DNA of 16,632 nt from Proteobacteria bacterium UBA1148. GTDB lineage: Bacteria > Pseudomonadota > Gammaproteobacteria > Steroidobacterales > Rariloculaceae. Below the pieces are notes generated by a model. It saw nothing but the letters and a program-made list of their open reading frames with translations. It was not told where the DNA came from and searched no databases. The translations under genes and the position numbers were made by a program. This document shows, piece by piece, positions 6,965 to 15,435 of this stretch (position 1 is the stretch's first letter; every line of letters begins with the position of its first letter). The stretch is taken from positions 1 to 16,632 of the forward strand of contig DBZY01000044.1 in NCBI GenBank assembly GCA_002311835.1, read 5' to 3'.

Positions 6965-7666
6965 TTACGCCAGCGTCTGCAATATTCCATCCTTCAACTC
7001 CAAAACTTTATCCATACGAGCAGCAAGATCCAGATCGTGCGTTACTACAACAAGGCTCGTGCCTAGACTCGAATTTAGCTCTAACATAAGTTCAAAGACT
7101 CGTTCCCCGGTAGGACGATCAAGGTTACCTGTAGGCTCGTCTGCAAGCACAACCGCTGGACGAGTAACCAAAGCTCGGGCAACCGCGGTCCGCTGACGTT
7201 CCCCACCAGATAGTTGTCCAGGACGGTGCTCCAACCTCTCTTCAAGACCCACGCGTCCGAGAAGCGCGGCTGCTTTTTCAGTGGCTTTCTGAGGGTTAAC
7301 ACCACGCACGAGTAACGGCATAGCAACATTCTCCAATGCCGTGAACTCTGATAACAAATGATGAAATTGATAGACAAAACCCAGAGCACGATTCCTAAGC
7401 GCACCTTTTTGGCTGTTACTTAGCTCAGTCATAGCTTCCCCAGAAACCCAGACCTCCCCTGCTGTAGGTTCATCTAAGCCGCCAAGTAATTGTAGTAAAG
7501 TACTCTTCCCTGACCCAGAAGCACCTACTATCGCAAGTCTTTCACCCGGCTCGATATCAAGATCGACGCCCCGCAACACCTCTAACCGCCGATCAGCTTC
7601 ATCAAATGCTTTTACTAAGCCTCGAACTCGAAGCACAGCAGTATCAGTTGCAAGAAACTCACTCAT
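6965..7666 (-). CDS. lolD: Lipoprotein-releasing system ATP-binding protein LolD
   Basis: 233 residues (E. coli LolD 233). ATPase of the LolCDE complex, which extracts outer-membrane lipoproteins from the inner membrane and hands them to LolA. Walker A GASGSGKST 48-56; Q-loop Gln100 inside the stretch FVYQFHHLLSEFTALENV (97-114), which is diagnostic for LolD; signature LSGGE 152-156; Walker B VVLADEPTGNLD 172-183; H-loop His210. Start is ATG 7666, which overlaps the lolC stop in ATGAGTGA (8 bases), a typical coupled junction; a longer in-frame extension into lolC was discarded. Last gene of the sfsA-lolE-lolC-lolD run, followed by the structured 351-base gap. No clear terminator follows. Confidence 0.96.
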   Translation of the reverse strand: MSEFLATDTAVLRVRGLVKAFDEADRRLEVLRGVDLDIEPGERLAIVGASGSGKSTLLQLLGGLDEPTAGEVWVSGEAMTELSNSQKGALRNRALGFVYQFHHLLSEFTALENVAMPLLVRGVNPQKATEKAAALLGRVGLEERLEHRPGQLSGGERQRTAVARALVTRPAVVLADEPTGNLDRPTGERVFELMLELNSSLGTSLVVVTHDLDLAARMDKVLELKDGILQTLA

Positions 7667-8909
7667 AACGAAGAGCTTCCACCGGAGGTTTTCGCGAGGC
7701 GCTGATCGCAGGATAGAGTGTTGCCAGAATGGAAAAGAAGATAGCGAAACCCCCAATCTTAACAACCTCTGAAACTCTAACCTGTGCAGGTAAATCGCTG
7801 ATGAAATAAATCTCCTCGGCTAACAGATCAATACCTAAAAAGCCTTCTGCAAATATAATGAGGTTGCCCAACTGAGTGGCAACTAAAACACCGAGTAACA
7901 GACCGAGCACCGTCCCGATCACACCGATTATCGTACCTTGCGTTGCAAACATGGTAAGAATACTCCTCCCAGTTGAACCAAAGCTCTGCAAAATGGCGAT
8001 GTCTCCGCGCTTGTCGCGCACTACCATAATTAATGTAGACACAATGTTAAAGACAGCAACCACAATAACCATAGAAAGGATGACAAACATAATAGACTTC
8101 GTTATCTGGATAGAGCGGAAGAAGTTACTGTGCTGACGACTCCAGTCACTAATATAGAAACCACCCCCAAGCTCCAAGGCAAACTCCTCCGAAATTTGTC
8201 CAGCCAAAAAAATATCTGTTGCGGCCAGTCGCAGCCCCGTTGCCTCACCACCGGTGCGAAACAAGAGTGCGGCGTCGTTCAGGTTCACGTAGATCAAGCC
8301 TCGATCGTATTCATACATGCCAGCATCGAACACTCCAGAAATTTCAAAACGCCGCATACGTGGGACAATCCCTGCCGGTGTTACCCGACCCTCGGCCAAC
8401 ATGAGCACAAGAGAGTCTCCGACGCTCACACCCAATTCCTCAGCTAGGCTAGTACCAATTAGAGTTCTGAAGCTACCTGCTTCCATCAATTCAAGACTCC
8501 CCTCCTGTAACAACTCCGCAATCATCGAAACATCCCGCTCCAGTACGGGATCGATGCCACGTACGCTAACTCCGGCCAACCTCTCACCTACAATGACCAG
8601 TCCCTGACCCTCTATGTACGGCGCTGCTCCGATAATATCTGGCCTCTCCAACGCGCGCTCCCGAAGAGTTGGCCAGTCCTCTAGCGGTTCATCGATCCCA
8701 CTGATCGTTGCGTGGGATACGATACTCAAAATTCTCTGCTGTAATTCGTTCTCGAAACCATTCATGACAGAAAGCACAACGACTAATACCGCGACGGCGA
8801 GACAGATTCCCATCATAGAAACCAGAGAAATAAATGATATAAAACCATTCTTACTATGAGAGCGCAGATAACGCAGAGCTATTGAGATTTCGTAGGGCTG
8901 CTTCAGCAT
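7659..8909 (-). CDS. lolC: Lipoprotein-releasing system permease, LolC type
   Basis: 416 residues with the LolC/LolE/MacB layout: membrane helix at about 25-49, a large periplasmic domain about 50-268, then helices near 272-297, 322-345 and 381-400. SVMNGFE at 47-53 and the C-terminal EALRYE are family marks. The periplasmic part carries a Hook-like loop VTPAGIVPRMRRF at 176-188, close to the LolC loop that recruits LolA (E. coli FTPMGRIPSQRLF, recalled). This makes it LolC rather than LolE. Start ATG 8909 overlaps the lolE stop in TAATG and has GAGG eight bases upstream within lolE. Its stop overlaps the start of lolD. In most gammaproteobacteria lolC leads the operon; here it follows lolE. 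Confidence 0.88.
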   Translation of the reverse strand: MLKQPYEISIALRYLRSHSKNGFISFISLVSMMGICLAVAVLVVVLSVMNGFENELQQRILSIVSHATISGIDEPLEDWPTLRERALERPDIIGAAPYIEGQGLVIVGERLAGVSVRGIDPVLERDVSMIAELLQEGSLELMEAGSFRTLIGTSLAEELGVSVGDSLVLMLAEGRVTPAGIVPRMRRFEISGVFDAGMYEYDRGLIYVNLNDAALLFRTGGEATGLRLAATDIFLAGQISEEFALELGGGFYISDWSRQHSNFFRSIQITKSIMFVILSMVIVVAVFNIVSTLIMVVRDKRGDIAILQSFGSTGRSILTMFATQGTIIGVIGTVLGLLLGVLVATQLGNLIIFAEGFLGIDLLAEEIYFISDLPAQVRVSEVVKIGGFAIFFSILATLYPAISASRKPPVEALRYE

Positions 8910-10147
8910 TACTCGTACCTCAGAGCCTCTGCCGGCGCTACTGCTGCTGCTCGGCGCGACGGGTAGATCGTGGCAATCACAGCAACGAGAAATGCGAGTA
9001 TCGATATGATTACCACATCCATTAAATGGACTTCCGACGGAATCTCAGTAACGTAATAGACATCACCAGGCATAATCTGAAAGTTAAATGTGAGTTCAAG
9101 CCAAGGCACAATCGTTTCAACGTTGAGGGCCAATACAATACCAAGCGCGACTCCAATCAATGTCCCGGCGAACCCCAACAGCGAACCCTGTACCATGAAC
9201 ACCCGGGCAACTTGAGCAGGCGCAAGACCATAAGTACGCAAAATTGCAATATCCTTTTGTTTATCGGTTACTACCATCATAAGAGAAGCAACTATATTGA
9301 AAGCTGCTACCGCCACGATAAGCAGCAACAGCAACGCCATCATGGTTTTCTCAATTCTGATAGCACGAAAGTAATTGCTATTCTCAAGCGCCCAGTCAGA
9401 GTACTCGTATGAGGATTCCGTGCTGCCAATCCCATTCCGTAGTTGACTGACTGCTAGCGGATTCTCTAAATGAATCGCAAGACTCTCTACTCGACCGTTG
9501 AGCCCTTTAAGTTGACTTGCGTCACTCAAATGCACCAGTGCAAGGCGGGCATCATGATCCTGAATCCCTGCCTCAAAAAGGCCGCTTATAAAGAAACTAC
9601 TCAGACGAGGCATAAGACGACCATTCTCGACCTGAGGTACCAGAAGATTGATACGGTCACCAATACCGACCCCTAAATTTAGAGCTAGAGTTCTACCAAG
9701 AACTATCCGACGAGCGTTCTCTTCAAGATCAACTAAACTGCCGATCCTAAGGAAACGCTCGAGCTCAAAAATATTGGTCTCCTCGGAAGGCAGGATCCCG
9801 CGTACGATCACAGGACTGAGATTAGAACCTGACCCTAGCATCCCTTCTAAAGAGATGAAGGGCGAGACTCCCACGACACCAGGCTGCTCCATTATCTGTG
9901 TACGAACACCCTGCCAATCTGCAAAACCCGTACCGGGTTGCGATAGGCTCGCATGAGCAGTCATGCTTAGAAGTCGGGTTCGCAATTCTGTTTCAAACCC
10001 GTTCATTACTGACAGTATTACGATTAGGGCGGCAACACCCAAACCAATACCCAGCAACGAGGCTAAACTAATAAACGAGAGAAAACCTCTATGCGCACGG
10101 TCCTGTACGTAGCGTAAACCAATAAAACATTCAAGGGGACGAAACAT
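8909..10147 (-). CDS. lolE: Lipoprotein-releasing system permease, LolE type
   Basis: 412 residues, paralogous to the next gene: helix about 25-48 with SVMNGFE at 46-52, periplasmic domain about 50-265, helices near 268-293, 318-342 and 377-396, and EALRYE at the end. The segments SGSNLSPVIVRG (106-117) and LMPRLSSFFISGLF (178-191) followed by an ALVHLSDASQL stretch align best with E. coli LolE as I recall it; there is no TPxGxxPR Hook. LolE contributes the lipoprotein entry face of the complex. Start set at ATG 10147, which gives the MFRPL N-terminus seen in Pseudomonas homologues; ATG 10156 would add three residues, and neither has a clear ribosome binding site. It begins 28 bases after sfsA. 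The LolC/LolE split is inference; both could be called LolC/E family. Confidence 0.8.
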   Translation of the reverse strand: MFRPLECFIGLRYVQDRAHRGFLSFISLASLLGIGLGVAALIVILSVMNGFETELRTRLLSMTAHASLSQPGTGFADWQGVRTQIMEQPGVVGVSPFISLEGMLGSGSNLSPVIVRGILPSEETNIFELERFLRIGSLVDLEENARRIVLGRTLALNLGVGIGDRINLLVPQVENGRLMPRLSSFFISGLFEAGIQDHDARLALVHLSDASQLKGLNGRVESLAIHLENPLAVSQLRNGIGSTESSYEYSDWALENSNYFRAIRIEKTMMALLLLLIVAVAAFNIVASLMMVVTDKQKDIAILRTYGLAPAQVARVFMVQGSLLGFAGTLIGVALGIVLALNVETIVPWLELTFNFQIMPGDVYYVTEIPSEVHLMDVVIISILAFLVAVIATIYPSRRAAAVAPAEALRYE

Positions 10148-10175
10148 CGCCAGCATTAAAGCACAGCAACTGCGG

Positions 10176-10898
10176 TTAGTCGTGTGGGCTTAAGTCTACC
10201 AGGAGCTTCCGCTCTAAACTCACGCCCTGAACCTTAACCGATGCGCCCAACGCATAAACTTCAACACCCGCCTCAACAGCACACCTAAGAGCCAGTCCAT
10301 AGGCAGGATCAATTTCATCAGCTGGTCTGACACTCTCAACATCAGCTCTCTGAACGCAAAAACACAATGCCCCGCGGAGCCCTTTCTCTACCTGTCTAGA
10401 TAGTTCTTCAACGTGCCGGGTCGCTCGAGTGCTTACCGCATCCGGAAAGAACCCACAACCATCATCCACCGCTGCAGTGACGTTTTTGACCTCCAGGTAA
10501 CAGTCCGGTTCACTAGGAGACCCGCTTAACAGAAAATCGAGCCGAGATCGGGTCCCTTCAAGTTTTACCTCACGACGAATTTGATCATAGTCTTTAAACT
10601 CGGGGATAAGGCCATGCTCCAACGCCTCGGCTACAAGAGCATTACTACGTCCGGTATTGATACCAACAAGCACCGATTCCCTCACCTCCACCAATTCCCA
10701 GCCCATTGAGTATTTGCGAGCCGGGTTGTTTGAGGGCAACAACCACACAGTGGATCCGGGTACCTGGCATCCCAACATGGATCCGGTATTCGGACAATGA
10801 ACCGTGGTTTTGCTACCGTCGGCTAGGACCACATCTGCCAGAAAACGCTTGTAACGTCGAACCAACTTTCCTTCAATTAATGGAATATCAAATTTCAT
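10176..10898 (-). CDS. sfsA: SfsA family protein (sugar fermentation stimulation protein)
   Basis: 240 residues (E. coli SfsA 234). Family marks: CPNTGSMLG 35-43, GTRSRLDFLL 115-124, LEVKNVT 135-141 and FPDAVSTRATRH 151-162. The spacing of Asp121, Glu136 and Lys138 resembles a PD-(D/E)XK nuclease core, preceded by an OB-like N-terminal part. SfsA was described as a DNA-binding factor affecting maltose metabolism in E. coli; its biochemical role is unsettled. Start ATG 10898 is chosen because homologues begin near MKFDIPLIEG; an in-frame ATG at 11003 would add 35 residues unlike the family. It precedes lolE by 28 bases on the same strand, so it may lead the lol operon. Divergent from mfd across 231 bases. 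Confidence 0.92.
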   Translation of the reverse strand: MKFDIPLIEGKLVRRYKRFLADVVLADGSKTTVHCPNTGSMLGCQVPGSTVWLLPSNNPARKYSMGWELVEVRESVLVGINTGRSNALVAEALEHGLIPEFKDYDQIRREVKLEGTRSRLDFLLSGSPSEPDCYLEVKNVTAAVDDGCGFFPDAVSTRATRHVEELSRQVEKGLRGALCFCVQRADVESVRPADEIDPAYGLALRCAVEAGVEVYALGASVKVQGVSLERKLLVDLSPHD

Positions 10899-11080
10899 AA
10901 ATAACAATAGGTTATAAAAATATTCTCCACACCTTGGCACAGATCTCAGTGAGTCGCTTATTCCAGGTTTGGATATATCATCCACACCGTAATGACATCG
11001 CAAAAACCGCTTGGAAAACAGCGATCATTTTAGCGCCTTAAACACACCACACACAGCTGTCCGAATGATATTGCCTGGTG

Positions 11081-11089
11081 TGGGATAAT
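11081..11089 (+). promoter_or_regulatory. Possible extended -10 promoter of mfd
   Basis: TG-G-GATAAT fits the extended -10 form TGnTATAAT with one mismatch. It would give a leader of about 34 bases before the TTG start of mfd. No good -35 is visible, which extended -10 promoters tolerate. The divergent 10899-11129 gap shows no equally good candidate for sfsA. Confidence 0.35.
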
Positions 11090-11116
11090 TCCGCCTTTGC
11101 GCAGAGCGTAGCATTC

Positions 11117-11122
11117 AAAGGA
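11117..11122 (+). promoter_or_regulatory. Ribosome binding site supporting the TTG start of mfd
   Basis: AAAGGA ends seven bases before TTG 11130. With no ATG in frame for about 130 codons downstream, and the UvrB-like domain already under way before that, this fixes the start. Confidence 0.65.
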
Positions 11123-11129
11123 CACGGAT

Positions 11130-14100
11130 TTGCCCATCTTCCGGCTACCCGTCCCGACGGCACCAGACTCGGGATTGATTCAGTGGGGGCAGCTTTATGG
11201 GTCAGCCCAAGGTCTTGCCGTGGGCTATGCGCTTGAAACCCATCCCAATCCTGTCTGCATCATTACCGAATCCGCCTCAGCTGCAAATCGTTTAAAACTC
11301 GAGCTTGATTTCTTTTCACCACAATCGGAAGGACTACGCTTCTCCGACTACGAAACTCTACCTTACGATGCCTTCTCCCCGCCCCAGGATCTGCTGGCAG
11401 AACGGCTGTCCGCACTCTATAAGCTTGCGATCGGGGATCAAAAAGTCCTGATCGTTAATGCACAAGCTCTGCTTACTCGATTGCCGCCCCCTGATTTCGT
11501 CTGCACACGATCCATAATGCTCAAGATTGGTGATCATCTCAATATAACAGTCTTGAGGAAACGTCTTGTCAACCACGGTTACCTGCATGTAGAACAAGTA
11601 CTAGATCCCGGGGATTTTGCAGTCCGAGGCTCTCTAATCGACATATACCCCACCGGAGCAAACCATCCTGTCCGCATCGATCTCTTTGACGAGGAGATTG
11701 AGAACCTAAGGATCTTTGATCCACATACCCAACTCAGCACGGGCGAGATTCAGAATATACGCGTACTGCCTGCTCGAGAGTTTCCCTTTGACTCAGTTGC
11801 TATTCGTGAATTTAGAGAACGGTTTAGAGATCACGTGCCGGGTGATCCTAGCCGTTCATTAATTTATCGAAATATCTCCGAAGCGCAGTTACCTGCAGGC
11901 ATTGAGTACTACCTTCCATTGTTCTTTAACTCCACTGCATCTCTATTGGACTATTTCCCGGGCAATACCCTGATGATCGTAGTTGAAGATGCTATGGCTT
12001 CATTAGATTCAGGCTGGACTCTTATACAGGAACGCTATGAGCAGCTTGGCGAAGATATCGAACGACCAATTCTATCTCCGGCAATGGCATTCTGGACACC
12101 AGCGGAACTTCGAGCTGGCATCTCCCGTTTTTCAAAACTCATGCTCACTAGTCGAAAAGTCGAAGTAACAGATAAGAAACACTTCAACGCGGGAACTGCG
12201 CACCCGCTAAGCTCAGTGGATGCCGAACAACAGGACCCTATTTCCAGATGGCTAGAAAGCGAAACTGATTTTAAAACTCTCCTTGTAAGCTCATCTCCAG
12301 GACGCCGAGAAATTCTCTCGGAACTCCTCAATGGTCGCGGGCTCACGCCCTTTCCCATTAACAACTGGCAGGACTTCTTACAGACTAAGCAAGCGTTGTG
12401 CCTCGCTGTTGGCGAATTCGAAACAGGAATGATTCTGCCAGACAGCTCTTTGCGGCTGATCACGGCCGAGCAACTCGGTCTCGATCGGCCTCGACAACAC
12501 AACCGTCGTCGCCGAAGGAGCAGGGATCCAGATGCTATCGTTCGAGAACTAACAGACCTACGAGTGAGCGCCCCGGTAGTACACGAAGAATATGGTATTG
12601 GTCGATACCTAGGGCTCGTAAACCTTGTGGTCGACGGCGTGCTGACGGAGTTTCTTCTTCTTGAGTATGCAGGCTCCGATAAGCTTTACGTACCCGTACA
12701 CAGCCTGCACTTGATAACTCGTTACACGGGCGCATCTCCGGAGCAGGCGCCATTACACCGTCTTGGGTCAGACCAATGGCTGAAGGCCAGACGCAAAGCA
12801 GTGAAACAAGCGCGTGACGTAGCAGCGGAGCTCTTGGCTCTTTATGCGCAAAGAGCTGCTCGACAGGGAATTGCCTTTTCATTCTCAGAAGAACTCTATC
12901 AACGTTTCACGCTGGAATTTCCCTTTCAAGAAACCGACGATCAGATAACCGCTGTACAAGAGACTCTTGATGATCTGCTGAGTTATACCACTATGGATCG
13001 AGTAATCTGTGGTGACGTTGGTTTTGGCAAGACAGAGGTCGCATTACGCGCAGCATTTGTTGCGGTGCATGCGGGCTACCAGGTCGCACTACTCGTACCG
13101 ACGACACTACTTGCACAACAACATCATCGGACCTTTGCGGACCGTTTCGCCAAGTGGCCAGTTCGTGTCGAGTTATTGTCAAGATTCAGGAACAGCAAAG
13201 AAAGCCGTGAGGTAATCAAAGGCTTATCTAATGGAACCGTAGACATTGTCATCGGCACTCACAAACTCCTTAGCAGCAGTATTCAATTCAAGCAACTCGG
13301 CCTCACTATTGTCGATGAAGAGCACCGTTTTGGCGTTAGGCATAAGGAACAACTCAAGAATCTGCGTGCAGAAGTCAATATGCTGACGCTAACTGCAACA
13401 CCAATCCCTAGGACTTTAAACATGGCGCTGGGAGGTCTGCGTGATTTATCGCTAATCGCTACGCCCCCCGCAGATCGACTTTCGATAAAAACGTTTATAG
13501 GAGAGTGGAGTGATTCATCGATTCGTGAAGCTACCCTGCGAGAGCTTCGCCGTGGCGGACAAACGTATTTCGTTCACAACCGCGTAAAAGATATCACTAA
13601 CATTGCCGAAAAATTGAAAAAATTATTACCTGAGGCAGAGATTAGGATTGCTCATGGGCAAATGACAGAACGGAAGCTCGAACATGTCATGCTCGACTTC
13701 TATCATAGAAAATTTAATGTGCTGGTGTGTAGCACGATCATTGAGAGCGGAATCGACATTCCCACTGCTAATACCATCATCATCAATCGTGCGGATCGGT
13801 TAGGACTCTCCCAGTTGCACCAACTGCGCGGACGTGTTGGCCGATCCCACCATCAAGCCTATGCGTATCTGATCGCCCCACCTACTCAAGGACTGACGCC
13901 CGATGCTACTAAACGACTTGAAGCAATTGAAGCATTAGAAGAATTGGGCTCAGGCTTCACGCTGGCCACCCATGATTTAGAGATTCGAGGCGCCGGTGAA
14001 CTCCTTGGTGAGGAACAAAGTGGACAAATACAGGCCATTGGCTTTGCTCTCTATAACGACCTACTGGCAAGAGCTGTAACGTTATTACAGGAGGGTAATG

Positions 14101-14588
14101 AACTAGAATTAGAACCCCAACTTAAACATGGAGCGGAGATCGAGATCGGCTTACCCGCACTGTTCCCTGAAAGCTATATGCCAGATGTACACATGCGGCT
14201 CGTTCACTACAAGCGGATCGCTAATGCTGGCTCTGAAGAGGCCCTGCGTGAACTTCAAGTAGAACTCATCGACCGTTTCGGGCTCTTACCACCCTCCGCA
14301 CGTACCCTATTCGAATTAACTCGACTCAAACTTATTGCGCAGTCATTAGGCATCAAGAAAATTCGTGCTGGAGACACGGGCGCTACATGTGAATTCGAAG
14401 AAAATGCGGTAATCGATCCTATCCACCTAGTAGGTCTAGTTGAAGATGATCCAGTATCTTTCCGATTAGATGGCCCATTCAAGCTATGCATCAAATGGGC
14501 ACTCAACTCCGATGAGGAACGCCCAGCAGCCGTGAGTAAGTTACTCACCCGTCTTGGTGCTACTGATCAAGATTCAGCAGCAGCGTAA
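11130..14588 (+). CDS. mfd: Transcription-repair coupling factor Mfd
   Basis: 1152 residues (E. coli 1148). Mfd is a DNA translocase that removes RNA polymerase stalled at lesions and recruits UvrA. The N-terminal UvrB-like module spans about 1-345 (AFSPPQDLLAERLSALY at 81-97; DPGDFAVRGSLIDIYP at 159-174). A basic linker at 459-465 leads into the RNA-polymerase-interacting CarD-like domain at about 478-535 (VVHEEYGIGRYLG). The RecG-like motor follows: Walker A GDVGFGKTE 628-636, DEEH 729-732, TATPIPR 755-761, and GRVGR 901-905 of motif VI. The TRCF C-terminal domain is at about 1000-1120. All are complete. It starts with TTG, supported by AAAGGA. Divergent from sfsA and convergent, six bases apart, with the crotonase gene. 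The nearness of mfd to lol genes also occurs in E. coli. Confidence 0.98.
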   Translation: MPIFRLPVPTAPDSGLIQWGQLYGSAQGLAVGYALETHPNPVCIITESASAANRLKLELDFFSPQSEGLRFSDYETLPYDAFSPPQDLLAERLSALYKLAIGDQKVLIVNAQALLTRLPPPDFVCTRSIMLKIGDHLNITVLRKRLVNHGYLHVEQVLDPGDFAVRGSLIDIYPTGANHPVRIDLFDEEIENLRIFDPHTQLSTGEIQNIRVLPAREFPFDSVAIREFRERFRDHVPGDPSRSLIYRNISEAQLPAGIEYYLPLFFNSTASLLDYFPGNTLMIVVEDAMASLDSGWTLIQERYEQLGEDIERPILSPAMAFWTPAELRAGISRFSKLMLTSRKVEVTDKKHFNAGTAHPLSSVDAEQQDPISRWLESETDFKTLLVSSSPGRREILSELLNGRGLTPFPINNWQDFLQTKQALCLAVGEFETGMILPDSSLRLITAEQLGLDRPRQHNRRRRRSRDPDAIVRELTDLRVSAPVVHEEYGIGRYLGLVNLVVDGVLTEFLLLEYAGSDKLYVPVHSLHLITRYTGASPEQAPLHRLGSDQWLKARRKAVKQARDVAAELLALYAQRAARQGIAFSFSEELYQRFTLEFPFQETDDQITAVQETLDDLLSYTTMDRVICGDVGFGKTEVALRAAFVAVHAGYQVALLVPTTLLAQQHHRTFADRFAKWPVRVELLSRFRNSKESREVIKGLSNGTVDIVIGTHKLLSSSIQFKQLGLTIVDEEHRFGVRHKEQLKNLRAEVNMLTLTATPIPRTLNMALGGLRDLSLIATPPADRLSIKTFIGEWSDSSIREATLRELRRGGQTYFVHNRVKDITNIAEKLKKLLPEAEIRIAHGQMTERKLEHVMLDFYHRKFNVLVCSTIIESGIDIPTANTIIINRADRLGLSQLHQLRGRVGRSHHQAYAYLIAPPTQGLTPDATKRLEAIEALEELGSGFTLATHDLEIRGAGELLGEEQSGQIQAIGFALYNDLLARAVTLLQEGNELELEPQLKHGAEIEIGLPALFPESYMPDVHMRLVHYKRIANAGSEEALRELQVELIDRFGLLPPSARTLFELTRLKLIAQSLGIKKIRAGDTGATCEFEENAVIDPIHLVGLVEDDPVSFRLDGPFKLCIKWALNSDEERPAAVSKLLTRLGATDQDSAAA

Positions 14589-14594
14589 CAGCTA

Positions 14595-15365
14595 TCAGTT
14601 CCCAAACTCGGGGGGACGCTTCTCCACAAATGAATTGATAGCCTCCTGACCATCTCTTGACTGGGAGGTCTCCGCCATCACCTCAGTAGCTAATTCATAG
14701 GCGCCGACCGTATTGAGGTCCATTTGACTATACAAAGCTTGCTTTCCTTTCGCTTTGGAGTAACCGCTACCCCGAGTTGCACGTTGGAGTAATGCACGTG
14801 TTTCAGTGGCGACGTCCGGGTCCGGCACAACCCGATTAACCAACCCCCACTCAGCAGCAGTCTGAGCATCAATCGAATCACCAGTGAGCAACATTTCCAG
14901 CGCGCGTTTTCGGCCCACTGCACGTACGAGCGCAACACCCGGTGTATGGCAAAACCAGCCTCCGCCACCACCTGGCATTTGAAAATGTGCAGATTCTCCC
15001 GCTACGGCAAGATCACATGAAGCCACAAGTTGACAGCCAGCAGCCGTCGCAAGACCTTCCACCTGCGCAATCACAGGCTGGGGAATCCTTTGGAGCAGTT
15101 GCATTAAATCACCACAGATCCCGAGAAGCTGTTTCATCTCATCCAAATTGCGGTTGTGCATATCATTAAAATCATGTCCAGACGAGAATACGGGTCCCTC
15201 GGCTGCAAGTATGACACCCCGGGCATCACCCTCCGCAATGTTCTGGAATGCGTCCAAAAGCTCTCGTAAATGCTCCTCGGATAGAGAATTACGGCGGCGC
15301 GCACGGCACATAGTGACCGTCGCAAAACCATCCATCTCTTCCAAAGTAATATGTTCATAGCCCAT
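14595..15365 (-). CDS. Enoyl-CoA hydratase/isomerase family protein, ECHDC3-like
   Basis: 256 residues, the crotonase fold. The oxyanion-hole segments are present at SSGHDF (61-66) and ATAAG (106-110), so acyl-CoA binding is likely. However, the two catalytic glutamates of enoyl-CoA hydratase (Glu144 and Glu164 of the rat enzyme) align with Gln112 in AAGCQLVASCD and Gly132 after MPG, so ordinary hydration is doubtful. The run GLATAAGCQLVASCDLAVA (104-122), the FCHTPGVALVRAVGRKRALEML stretch (138-159) and RDGQEAI (237-243) match, as recalled, the ECHDC3 branch shared by bacteria and animals, whose reaction is not settled. Start ATG 15365 has only a weak AGAG-type ribosome binding site. It follows the M28 peptidase by 70 bases on the same strand and converges on mfd. 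Confidence 0.85.
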   Translation of the reverse strand: MGYEHITLEEMDGFATVTMCRARRRNSLSEEHLRELLDAFQNIAEGDARGVILAAEGPVFSSGHDFNDMHNRNLDEMKQLLGICGDLMQLLQRIPQPVIAQVEGLATAAGCQLVASCDLAVAGESAHFQMPGGGGGWFCHTPGVALVRAVGRKRALEMLLTGDSIDAQTAAEWGLVNRVVPDPDVATETRALLQRATRGSGYSKAKGKQALYSQMDLNTVGAYELATEVMAETSQSRDGQEAINSFVEKRPPEFGN

Positions 15366-15435
15366 AACTTTTCTCTATATTATCTTTCCCGTCGCTACTA
15401 GTCAGAGCCCAACCTAAAAAACAGAATGATAAAAA

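Noticed and set aside
7667..7765. N-terminal extension of lolD by 33 residues
   Set aside because: It overlaps the lolC end; homologues start near MSEFL and the ATGAGTGA junction is a normal coupled start.
10899..11003. N-terminal extension of sfsA by 35 residues
   Set aside because: The added residues do not look like the family and ATG 10898 gives the usual length.
12503..12527. Arg-rich stretch in Mfd as an odd insertion
   Set aside because: A basic linker at this place before the CarD-like domain is also found in E. coli Mfd as I recall it.
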